This document shows, one piece after another, positions 1-7,312 of a DNA stretch of 64,000 nucleotides. Position numbers and translations under genes: made by a program. Where the stretch lies: NCBI GenBank assembly GCA_018820205.1, contig JAHJOK010000020.1:1-64000 (forward strand), read 5' to 3'. The stretch is from Alphaproteobacteria bacterium (lineage in GTDB: Bacteria > Pseudomonadota > Alphaproteobacteria > Caulobacterales > Caulobacteraceae). The notes beneath the pieces were generated by a model, which did no database searches, was not told where the DNA came from, and saw nothing but the letters and a program-made list of their open reading frames with translations. Each line of letters opens with the position of its first letter. The first letter of the stretch is position 1.

Positions 1-76
1 CTGCCGTCGCAATGCCGGCTTCCTGCTCACGCAGGATCCCGATGATCTGCTCTTCCGTGAACCGTGATCGCTTCAT
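1..76 (-). CDS. IS3-family transposase OrfA, N-terminal fragment
   Basis: The ATG at 76-74 opens a frame reading MKRSRFTEEQIIGILREQEA and continues off the left edge. This is the typical beginning of the helix-turn-helix OrfA of IS3-family elements, which binds the IS ends and is normally followed by a frameshifted OrfB with the DDE catalytic core. Only 25 residues are visible, so the subgroup cannot be fixed. Confidence 0.75.
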   Translation of the reverse strand, partial: MKRSRFTEEQIIGILREQEAGIATA

Positions 77-135
77 TCTGTCCGTCCTTCCGAGGGGCGG
101 ACTCTAGCTATTCCTGGAGGAGTTTCAGGGGGTCA
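1..135 (-). mobile_element. Right end of an IS3-family insertion sequence (partial)
   Basis: The segment holds the first 25 codons of an OrfA-type transposase on the minus strand plus its terminal region. The outer edge, read on the minus strand near 135, begins TGACCCCCTGAAACTCC, which looks like the terminal inverted repeat of an IS3-family element. The left part of the element lies outside the window, so completeness and target duplication cannot be judged. It ends 8 bp beyond the stop codon of the neighbouring AbiEi-like gene. Confidence 0.65.
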
Positions 136-143
136 CGTCAGCG

Positions 144-749
144 TCAGTCACGCGTAGAGAACTGACTGAGGGCACGGGCGAGCCAGTCCGGCAGATGTGG
201 CCCGACCGAAATCAACTCTCCAAACGCCGAAGGTGCCAGCTTCCGCTTGAGCGTCGCGATCGCTGTCTGAGCCTTCTCGGGACCCAGCCAGGCCAGCGCC
301 CGGACCGCATCGCCGGCCAGACGGCCGGCGAGTAATAGTTGCCATGCGGGTGCATGCTTGAGCTCGACGGTCTGATTGCCGACGCGGAGCTCCCGGCTCG
401 GCCCGTCGGTCAGATAGATTGTGCGGATCGGTACCTGCGTCGTCAGGCCCAGCGAGTTCGCCGCCGCCGCGCCACTGGTGACGATGATCTCTCCTCGCTG
501 CTCGCTAACGGCGCGCGCGACCTTCTCGACTGACGGCGCTCGTGGGCCGAAGCGGCTTTCCACGGGGCACACATAAAGTCCTCGGCCCACACGCAGCAGA
601 CTGCCGCGACGCGCCAATTGCGACAGCGTCCGATGCACCGCCGCACGGCCTTCCAAGTGCAGGAGCGAGTCGGCAGTGATCGACGCGCCTTCGGGCAGCG
701 CCCCAACACTCTTCATGATCTGCCCAGCCAAGGTTTGCATGCCTACCAC
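144..749 (-). CDS. AbiEi-type antitoxin / DUF6088-like regulator
   Basis: A protein of up to 201 residues with an N-terminal winged-helix region (about residues 25-60, including RVGRGLYVCP) and a C-terminal domain of the type IV antitoxin AbiEi / DUF6088 kind. In AbiE systems the antitoxin represses the operon and counteracts the nucleotidyltransferase toxin AbiEii encoded just downstream. Here downstream means positions below 144, where an IS3-family end begins only 8 bp after the stop, so no toxin gene is visible. ATG codons exist at 749 and at 740 (MQTLAG). The family call rests on sequence resemblance. Confidence 0.65.
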   Translation of the reverse strand: MVGMQTLAGQIMKSVGALPEGASITADSLLHLEGRAAVHRTLSQLARRGSLLRVGRGLYVCPVESRFGPRAPSVEKVARAVSEQRGEIIVTSGAAAANSLGLTTQVPIRTIYLTDGPSRELRVGNQTVELKHAPAWQLLLAGRLAGDAVRALAWLGPEKAQTAIATLKRKLAPSAFGELISVGPHLPDWLARALSQFSTRD

Positions 750-793
750 TCTCCGACCGCATCGAGAGGCGCACCGGCGGTGGCGTGGCGATA

Positions 794-970
794 CTAGGGT
801 ACCCGAATGCCACGCTCGGCCAAGCGACCCAAGGCGTCAGCCAACGCATCAGCGGTCTGTAGCTCTAGGCCTTCCTGACGGGTTCCTTCGACTACGGCAG
901 GGCAACCAGTCCATACATCAAAGACGGTCCAGCCCTCTTCATCCGGGCGAATGTCGTAACGTGCGAGCAT
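794..970 (-). CDS. Small hypothetical protein (58 aa)
   Basis: A 58-codon frame from ATG 970 to TAG 794 encodes an acidic protein beginning MLARYDIRPDEEGWTVFDVW and ending in an amphipathic helix (ADALADALGRLAERG). Composition and codon use look genuine, and the compact beta-then-helix pattern recalls HicB-like or DUF2188-sized proteins, but I do not recognise the family. The ribosome-binding site is weak (GAGG about 14 nt upstream). It lies between the AbiEi-like gene and hipA, all on the minus strand. Confidence 0.5.
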   Translation of the reverse strand: MLARYDIRPDEEGWTVFDVWTGCPAVVEGTRQEGLELQTADALADALGRLAERGIRVP

Positions 971-1119
971 GGGGAGATCATGCCTCGACAGCGTCGAGAA
1001 CTCAATTGCCGACTTAGGGTGCTACAGGAGAAGGAAAGCAGATTGTTCGACCGGTGACTAAGCCCTTGGCATGCCGCGAAGCTCAGGCATTTCGCTAGCC
1101 ACGACGCCGGGCCTTCGCT

Positions 1120-2448
1120 TCATATCGCTTCGAAAGCCGTTTCCAGTTGCCGCAGGCGTCCGGTCATCGCGTCCACGACCGATGTGTAAATGTCGGTATG
1201 GAAGTCTGCCGGCATGCGGCTAAGAGCACGTTCCGCCGCCGGGAGGGCATCACGGCGGATCTCATCCAGAACCTGTCTGATGATCGCCTGACCGAGTCCG
1301 GCTTCCTTTGCTGTCTCCACAAAATGACGACCATGCACGTCTAGGATTTTGTAATGACGGTTCGCTCCAACCGACATGGCGAGCTTGTATTTGTTGTGGG
1401 GGATTCGCCTCGCGTCGAAGGCTGGCTGCGCACTTAGCACATCATAAAAGGGCGTCAGTTCGAAGCGGCCGCCGGGACGGATAAAAACGCTGAAGTTCTT
1501 GCCGTGTCCGTCGGTGGCGCCGATCAGCCAGAAGATGATCTGACTCTTGAAGAAGGCGGCCTGATCCCTGAGCGGCTCGTCGCTTCCCTGGAGCAGCGTC
1601 ATGATATCGACCGCGCTCGGGCCTTGCTGGCTTTGATACTTCCGGCTCGAAGGGATCGACAGCGCCTGACAGCAATCCTCCTGCGGAAGGCGCAGGAGTT
1701 GGCTATCGCCTCGCCAGCGCCGATCAAAACGCTCAACGACGAGAACACGGCGCGCGCCGAACGTCGCAATCTCTGTCTGCGCGACTTGGAGGCCGAACCC
1801 TTCGAGCAGTTTCAAGCAGTAGTGTTCGTTCTCGACGCTGTTCGACAGATCGATCATGCCCCAAGGCGTCGGGATTTCTCCAAGCTGGGGTTTGAGGATG
1901 TGAGTCGTCGGCGTCGTGCCGATCGGGCGTTTCCAACGGCCCTCATGAAACAGCAACGCCGTCTTTTCCTGAGCGCCCGCCACCGAAATTCGAAACTCCT
2001 GTTCGGTATCGATACCGAGCGGTGCGCGCGCGAGGTTAGCGAGGATCGCCTCGATCTCTTCGTCGCTGACCGGCTCGCCTTCAATCGGCTGGAATGCGTC
2101 GATCACCATGCCGTCGGGCAAGAACTGCATGGCCCCCACACAGTCGCGGCCGATCTGCTCCAACAGGCTGTAGGAATCGGTGCCTTGCGCGCCCGTCTTC
2201 TCTGCCACCAGGCGGCGAACTGTCGGATTGTCCGGCAGCAGGTTGTCGAAAACCGCGACAACCCGCTCGCCCCGGAAGGTGGCCTTCCTTGGAGGCAGCG
2301 ACAACGAGATCGGGAAGTGCGGTGGCCAGTCGAGCCAACTCTGATCGTACTGAAACGCGATTGCGCCACCCGGCTCTTTTTCCAATCGTCCGACCAGTCG
2401 ATTGTTGATCAGGACATTGAGCGGCGCATGGGTCTTGCGACGCCCCAT
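1120..2448 (-). CDS. hipA: HipA toxin, serine/threonine protein kinase
   Basis: A 442-aa HipA-family kinase. In E. coli HipA phosphorylates glutamyl-tRNA synthetase, stalls translation and causes growth arrest and persistence. The active-site signature TDGHGKN gives D313 (catalytic base) and N318, and the metal-binding Asp of the FYDV segment is D336. These spacings equal those of E. coli HipA D309/N314/D332. S155 in the ISVAGAQEKT loop corresponds to the autophosphorylated serine. The length matches the family, so the toxin looks intact. It overlaps the hipB stop by one base (TGATG), which suggests translational coupling in a hipBA operon. Confidence 0.93.
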   Translation of the reverse strand: MGRRKTHAPLNVLINNRLVGRLEKEPGGAIAFQYDQSWLDWPPHFPISLSLPPRKATFRGERVVAVFDNLLPDNPTVRRLVAEKTGAQGTDSYSLLEQIGRDCVGAMQFLPDGMVIDAFQPIEGEPVSDEEIEAILANLARAPLGIDTEQEFRISVAGAQEKTALLFHEGRWKRPIGTTPTTHILKPQLGEIPTPWGMIDLSNSVENEHYCLKLLEGFGLQVAQTEIATFGARRVLVVERFDRRWRGDSQLLRLPQEDCCQALSIPSSRKYQSQQGPSAVDIMTLLQGSDEPLRDQAAFFKSQIIFWLIGATDGHGKNFSVFIRPGGRFELTPFYDVLSAQPAFDARRIPHNKYKLAMSVGANRHYKILDVHGRHFVETAKEAGLGQAIIRQVLDEIRRDALPAAERALSRMPADFHTDIYTSVVDAMTGRLRQLETAFEAI

Positions 2449-2699
2449 CAGAAGATGTCCTCGATATCGGTGGATGAGCTTTTCGACCGGGGCCCGATTG
2501 TCATCTCCAGATCGAGCGCGCCGAGCAGATCGCAGATCGATGAGATTTTTGCGCCGTTGTGGCCGCTTTCGATCTTGGAAATCAGCTCTTGGCGCATGCC
2601 TGATCGTTCGGCGAGTTCTGTCTGACTCATCCCCTTCAGCCTTCTGAATCGCTGTATGAGGTTGCCGACCTGACCGGGGGAGCGAGCAATCTGGTTCAT
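2448..2699 (-). CDS. hipB: HipB antitoxin, XRE-type DNA-binding protein
   Basis: An 83-aa protein made mostly of a helix-turn-helix (about residues 12-68, with SQTELAERSGMRQELISKIE as the core) and a short polar C-terminal tail. HipB binds operator palindromes upstream of its own gene and sequesters HipA. A strong ribosome-binding site (GGAAGGAGG) precedes the ATG at 2699. The gene is first in the operon, one base overlapping hipA. Four palindromes upstream are the obvious candidate operators. Confidence 0.92.
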   Translation of the reverse strand: MNQIARSPGQVGNLIQRFRRLKGMSQTELAERSGMRQELISKIESGHNGAKISSICDLLGALDLEMTIGPRSKSSSTDIEDIF

Positions 2700-2719
2700 G
2701 GGAGCCTCCTTCCCATTGT

Positions 2720-2818
2720 TATGCGGAAAATCGCATAAGATAGCAATATGTGATTTCGCGCATATAAGCGAGATATGCTAAAACACGCATAAGATAGTTT
2801 TATGCGGATTTGCGCATA
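2720..2818 (-). promoter_or_regulatory. Four tandem HipB operator-like palindromes with 27-bp period
   Basis: Four 18-bp sites of form TATGCG-N6-CGCATA lie at 2720-2737, 2747-2764 (left arm TATGTG), 2774-2791 (left arm TATGCT) and 2801-2818. The first and last have perfect 6-bp arms. Each start is exactly 27 bp from the next, about two and a half helical turns. They fill the region immediately upstream of hipB, where the hipBA promoter must lie. Binding by HipB is inferred from position and from the known use of multiple palindromes by HipB proteins. Confidence 0.75.
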
Positions 2819-2937
2819 GGGCCTCTGGGCCAGCTGGCGGAAGAAGCTGCCACCGCAATTAGCGCAACTATTAGCACACCAAGCCACAAAGACAGAAAAG
2901 TACCTAATTTTTCAGCTACTTCTGAGAACCTATATCA

Positions 2938-2992
2938 GACTCAAAATCCGGTTCCGAAAGGAGTGCCGGTTCGACCCCGGCCCGGGGCACCA
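2938..2992 (+). repeat. 3' fragment of tRNA-Leu(CAA): attachment-site scar of island 1
   Basis: These 55 bp read as the anticodon loop (ACTCAAAAT, anticodon CAA), variable arm, T-arm and CCA end of a tRNA-Leu. The sequence before 2938 is AT-rich and does not supply the acceptor 5' strand or D-arm. A 3' tRNA piece beside backbone is the classic far-side att repeat of an element integrated in a tRNA gene, so the intact tRNA-Leu should lie to the left of the window. It could instead be a decayed tRNA gene. Confidence 0.75.
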
Positions 2993-3081
2993 GATCCTTC
3001 CGCGCCGTTGTCGCGCCGCCGCCTGACGGAACGGAGATCGTGCAGAAACATTAATGGGGCAGTTCAAAAGGCTGCTTACCC

Positions 3082-3381
3082 ATGATCGCTCTGACCCTCG
3101 CCATCGCCCTGCTCGCCGATCCCACGGGCGCTCCGTCCTTGACCCGCGCCACGCTGAAGACCGAGCCCGCACGCGTCGTTGCGCCGGCTCTGCAGAGCGT
3201 CGCGGTCACTTTGGAGTGCACGGCGTTCGCCGACGGCAGGGTCGGTGACTGCCAGGTACTGGGCGAGACCCATCCCGGCATGGGTTTCGGCGATGCGGCC
3301 ATCGCCCTGATGCGGGACGCCCAGGTGCAGCCTGCAGCCGCGAACCACCAGTTCGCGCGCACCATCCAGTTCATGCCCTGA
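3082..3381 (+). CDS. Small secreted TonB C-terminal-like protein
   Basis: A 99-aa protein with a short hydrophobic leader (MIALTLAIALLA) followed by one domain resembling the TonB C-terminal fold: VTLECTAFADGRVGDCQVLG, then an aligned helix and a final beta strand RTIQFMP. Two cysteines (in LEC and GDC) may form a disulphide. There is no long proline linker, so it is not a full TonB. Similar stand-alone domains are common in Caulobacterales. The start follows an AAAGG-like ribosome-binding site. It is the first backbone gene after island 1. Confidence 0.6.
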   Translation: MIALTLAIALLADPTGAPSLTRATLKTEPARVVAPALQSVAVTLECTAFADGRVGDCQVLGETHPGMGFGDAAIALMRDAQVQPAAANHQFARTIQFMP

Positions 3382-3469
3382 CGGCGGGTCTGCACCGGCC
3401 ATCTCGCAGTTGCGAAAAGTTATTGCGATCGCCGTTGCGAAGCGGGTTGGCGACGCGCATCTGGTCTGA

Positions 3470-4726
3470 ATGACCGCGACCGACCCCCCCCCTGAAAAGA
3501 CCAAGGGTCCGGGCTTCCCCGAATTCGTCTGCATGATCGCCCTGATGATGGCGCTGAATGCGCTGGCGATCGATTCCATGCTGCCGGCCCTGCCCAATAT
3601 CGGCGCGGCGCTGGGGGTGGTTTCAGACAACAGCCGGCAGTGGGTGATCACCGCCTATCTGCTGGGCTTCGGGACCATGCAGATCGTCTATGGGCCGCTC
3701 GCCGACCGATACGGCAGGAAGCCGGTCCTGATGATCGGCGTCGGGATTTATGTCGCCTTCAGCATCGTGGCCATGCTGGCCCCCACCTTCGAGACCCTGA
3801 TCCTGGCGCGGGTCGGACAGGGGCTGGGGTCGGCGGCCACGCGGGTTCTGGCGGTCTCGATCGTGCGTGACCGGTTTTCGGGACGGACGATGGCGCGCGT
3901 GATGTCGCTGAGCTTTCTGGTGTTCCTGGGCGTGCCGGTCATCGCGCCGTCGCTGGGCCAGTTGATCCTGCTGGTCGCACCGTGGGAGGCGATCTTCGGC
4001 GTGCTGGCCTTTGCCGGGGTCGCGCTGATGATCTGGACCGGTCTTCGCCTGCCCGAAACGCTCGCCCCCGAAAACCGCCTGCCGATCCAGGCTCGGCGCA
4101 TCGCCCTGGCGTTCCGCGAGGTCGTCACCAATCGCCAGGCGATGGGCTATGCCCTGGCCATGACGGCGATCACCGGCGCCCTGTTCGGCTTCATCAACTC
4201 GTCGCAGCAGATTTTCTTCGACGTGTTCGAGGCGCCGGGACTGTTCACCACCGTCTTCGCCCTGATCGCAGGGGGGATCGCCGTGGCCTCGGTCGTCAAC
4301 GCCAGACTGGTCGAGAAACTGGGCTCGCGCCTGATCAGCCACGTGGCGCTGCTGGGCTTCATAACCTTTGGCGCGATCCACCTGATGGTCACGCTGAGCG
4401 GGCACGAGACGATCTGGACCTTCGGCATCCTGCAGGGTCTGACGATGTTCTGCTTCGGCCTGCTGGCGGGTAATTTCGGCTCGATGGCGATGGAGCCGAT
4501 GGGCCATATCGCGGGCACCGCCTCCTCGGCCCAGGGCTTCATCTCCACGATCGTCGGCTCGCTGACCGGCTTCATGATCGGCCAGCAGTTCAACGGCACG
4601 GTCGTGCCGATGACCGTCGGCGTCACCGCCTGCGGCCTGGTTGCCCTGGGCTTCGTGCTGTTCGCCGAGCGGGGCCGACTGTTCGTGGCGCGCAATGCGG
4701 TTCCGGCCCCGGCGGCGGCGGAATAG
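3470..4726 (+). CDS. MFS multidrug exporter, Bcr/CflA family
   Basis: A 418-aa major facilitator with about 12 membrane segments, of the length usual for the Bcr/CflA drug/proton antiporters of the inner membrane. The MFS signature between helices 2 and 3 is visible as GPLADRYGRKPVL, and the first helix carries the MALNALAIDSMLPALPNIG segment typical of this branch. The likely role is proton-driven efflux of drugs or metabolites; the substrate cannot be read from the sequence. It stands alone, just ahead of the M1 peptidase gene. Confidence 0.88.
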   Translation: MTATDPPPEKTKGPGFPEFVCMIALMMALNALAIDSMLPALPNIGAALGVVSDNSRQWVITAYLLGFGTMQIVYGPLADRYGRKPVLMIGVGIYVAFSIVAMLAPTFETLILARVGQGLGSAATRVLAVSIVRDRFSGRTMARVMSLSFLVFLGVPVIAPSLGQLILLVAPWEAIFGVLAFAGVALMIWTGLRLPETLAPENRLPIQARRIALAFREVVTNRQAMGYALAMTAITGALFGFINSSQQIFFDVFEAPGLFTTVFALIAGGIAVASVVNARLVEKLGSRLISHVALLGFITFGAIHLMVTLSGHETIWTFGILQGLTMFCFGLLAGNFGSMAMEPMGHIAGTASSAQGFISTIVGSLTGFMIGQQFNGTVVPMTVGVTACGLVALGFVLFAERGRLFVARNAVPAPAAAE

Positions 4727-4794
4727 CGCCCGCCCCCTTGATCTCCCGGCGCTTTCAGGGCTCCCTCCGCGGCGAAATGTTTCGGAGTTCGTCG

Positions 4795-6780
4795 ATGCCC
4801 CGCGCCCGTCTTGTCACCCCCCGCCTTGTAACCATGGCCTCAGCTCTCGCCATCGTCGCCGCCTTGTCCGGGGGACTGGCGGCCTGCGGGCGGGGCGACA
4901 AGTCCGACATGCCGCCCCTGCCCGCCTCGGCCACGGCGCCGGTCAACTATGAGCGGGACATCCACTCCTACGCCCAGCCGGCCATCGCCCGGGTCAAACA
5001 CGTGGACCTGAACCTGACGGCCGATTTCGCGAGCAAGACCCTCAGCGGCACGGCGACCCTGGACGTCACCGGACAGGCCGGCGCCACCGAGGTCATCCTG
5101 GACGTGCGGAACCTGGATATCCGCTCCGTCGCCGACGCGGACGGCAAGGTGCTGGCCTATACGCTGGGCGCCGACGATCCGATCAAGGGCCAGCCGCTGA
5201 CCGTCACCGTGCCGGCCTTCGAGGCCGACAAGGCCCAGAAGATCGTTGTGACCTATTCGACCCGACCCGATGCCGCGGCCCTGCAATGGCTGACCCCGGC
5301 CCAGACGGCGGGCGGCGAACAGCCGTTCCTGTTCAGCCAGGGCCAGGCCATCCTGACCCGCACCTGGGTCCCGACCCAGGACAGCCCCGGCATCCGCCAG
5401 ACCTATTCGGCCACGATCACCGTTCCCGAGGCCCTGAAGGCGGTGATGTCGGCCGAGATGCTGACCCCCGACGGCGAGGACGCCGCGAACGGCCTGCACA
5501 GCTATCGCTTCCGCATGACCAACCCGGTGCCGCCCTATCTGATCGCCCTGGCGGTCGGCGACCTGGCCTTCGCCTCGGAAGGCGACCGCGTGGGCGTCTG
5601 GACCGAGCCCAGCCGGCTGGAGGCCGCCAAAGCCGAATTCTCGGAGATGGGCCAGTTGGTCGACGCCGCCGAGGCGCTTTACGGCCCCTATCGCTGGGGT
5701 CGTTACGACCTGCTGATCCTGCCGCCGTCCTTCCCGTTCGGCGGGATGGAAAACCCGCGCCTGACGTTCGCCACGCCGACCGTCGTGGCCGGTGACAAGT
5801 CGCTGGTTAGCCTGGTGGCGCACGAACTGGCGCACTCCTGGTCCGGAAACCTGGTGACCAACGCCACCTGGGCGGACATCTGGTTGAACGAAGGCACGAC
5901 GACCTATTTCGAAAACCGGATCATGGAGGCGGTTTATGGCCGCGACCGTGCGCTGATGCTTCAGGTTCTGGGCTGGAACGACCTTCAATCGTCCATCGCC
6001 ACGATGCCGCCGCTGGACACCCGGCTGCATGTCGATCTGGAAGGGCGCGATCCCGACGCGGGGCTGAACGACATCCCGTATGAAAAAGGCGCCGCCTTCC
6101 TGCGCACCATCGAACGCATTGTCGGCCGCGAGCGGTTCGACGCCTGGCTGAAGGGCTATTTCGAACGCAACGCCTTCCGGCCCATGACGGCCGCCGGCTT
6201 CCTGGTCGATATCCGCCAGCATCTGGTCGGACCGGACAATCCGGCGCTGGAGGCCGAGTTGCAACTGGACAACTGGGTCTATCAGCCCGGCCTGCCCTCC
6301 AACGCCGTCGCCCCGCAATCCAGCGCCCTGGCCGCCGTGGACACCGCCGCGAAAGCCTTCTTCGTCGACAAGGGCGCCGCCTCGGCCATCCCTTGGGCGC
6401 GCTGGTCAACGCAGGAGCGTCAGCATTTCCTGGACTGGCGGCCTGAGGGTCTGGTCGCCGGTCGCGACTGGCTGACCAACCAGCAGCTGGCCGATCTGGA
6501 ATCGACGCTGAACCTGCGCAGCGAAGGCAATGCCGAGGTACTGTTCCAGTGGCTGCAGATCGCGGTCGCGCATCGCTATCAGCCCGCCGTGCCGACGCTG
6601 GAGCGGTTCCTGACCTCGCAGGGCCGACGCAAATTCGTCCTGCCGCTGTTCACCAGCCTGTGGGCCGAGGACGGCTGGGGTAGGCCGATCGCGACCCGCA
6701 TCTACGCCGAGGCCCGGCCGGGCTATCACCCGGTGACGACGGGATCGGTCGATGCGGTGGTGGGCGTTCCGGCGGGCTAG
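4795..6780 (+). CDS. M1-family zinc aminopeptidase, lipoprotein
   Basis: A 661-aa metallopeptidase of the M1 (leukotriene A4 hydrolase-like) family. The exopeptidase motif GGMEN is at residues 316-320, zinc ligands H343 and H347 with catalytic E344 lie in HELAHSW, and the third ligand E366 is in NEGTTTYFE. The N-terminus ends in LAAC with Cys31, a lipobox, so it is probably anchored in the cell envelope and trims peptides. I chose ATG 4795, preceded by GGAG; in-frame starts also exist at 4777 (ATG) and 4738 (TTG). Its stop overlaps the stop of the convergent DUF488 gene. Confidence 0.9.
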   Translation: MPRARLVTPRLVTMASALAIVAALSGGLAACGRGDKSDMPPLPASATAPVNYERDIHSYAQPAIARVKHVDLNLTADFASKTLSGTATLDVTGQAGATEVILDVRNLDIRSVADADGKVLAYTLGADDPIKGQPLTVTVPAFEADKAQKIVVTYSTRPDAAALQWLTPAQTAGGEQPFLFSQGQAILTRTWVPTQDSPGIRQTYSATITVPEALKAVMSAEMLTPDGEDAANGLHSYRFRMTNPVPPYLIALAVGDLAFASEGDRVGVWTEPSRLEAAKAEFSEMGQLVDAAEALYGPYRWGRYDLLILPPSFPFGGMENPRLTFATPTVVAGDKSLVSLVAHELAHSWSGNLVTNATWADIWLNEGTTTYFENRIMEAVYGRDRALMLQVLGWNDLQSSIATMPPLDTRLHVDLEGRDPDAGLNDIPYEKGAAFLRTIERIVGRERFDAWLKGYFERNAFRPMTAAGFLVDIRQHLVGPDNPALEAELQLDNWVYQPGLPSNAVAPQSSALAAVDTAAKAFFVDKGAASAIPWARWSTQERQHFLDWRPEGLVAGRDWLTNQQLADLESTLNLRSEGNAEVLFQWLQIAVAHRYQPAVPTLERFLTSQGRRKFVLPLFTSLWAEDGWGRPIATRIYAEARPGYHPVTTGSVDAVVGVPAG

Positions 6781-7208
6781 AGGTTCACCACCTCGAAGCC
6801 GTCCTCGGCCGCCAGCCGTTCGGCCAGGACGGCACGGTGGCACCCTGCGTGATCGGCCTCGAAGCAGAGCATGGCGACGCTGCGTTCGGCCGCCAGCGCC
6901 TTCAGCTGAGCCAGTTGCAGCTGCGAGGCCGGCTCCGTCATGTGGTCGGCGAAGATGGCGCGCATCTCGTGCACATGACCCTTCCTGGCCGCGTCCCGCC
7001 CAGCCTTCGGCGTGCCGAGCGCGCGCAGGTGCAGATAGTCGATGCCCTCGGCCTTCAGGCTCTCGCCCAGGATCGTCTTGGAGAAGCCGGCGCGACGCGA
7101 GGCGGCGACCGCACGCACGTCGACCAGGGTTTCCACCCCTGCCGCCTTCAGACGGCCGATGACGTCGGGCTGGGTCGCGCCCTCGTATCCTATGGTGAAC
7201 AGTTTCAT
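6777..7208 (-). CDS. DUF488 domain protein
   Basis: A 143-aa DUF488-family protein. The characteristic opening MKLFTIGYEG, the DVRAVAASRR segment and the CFEADHAGCHR segment near the C-terminus are all present. DUF488 proteins are small soluble proteins of unsettled biochemical role. The ATG at 7208 is chosen because the family begins at this methionine. It converges on the M1 peptidase gene, with the two stop codons overlapping at 6777-6780. Confidence 0.88.
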   Translation of the reverse strand: MKLFTIGYEGATQPDVIGRLKAAGVETLVDVRAVAASRRAGFSKTILGESLKAEGIDYLHLRALGTPKAGRDAARKGHVHEMRAIFADHMTEPASQLQLAQLKALAAERSVAMLCFEADHAGCHRAVLAERLAAEDGFEVVNL

Positions 7209-7312
7209 CGTCGGGATATGGGGTCGGCGATCCCGACAGCCAGCGCGGCCTTGACGCGGACGGTCAGGCGGCGGCAACTCGGCGTCCGATTTCCGCTGTT
7301 CCGGTGACCCGC

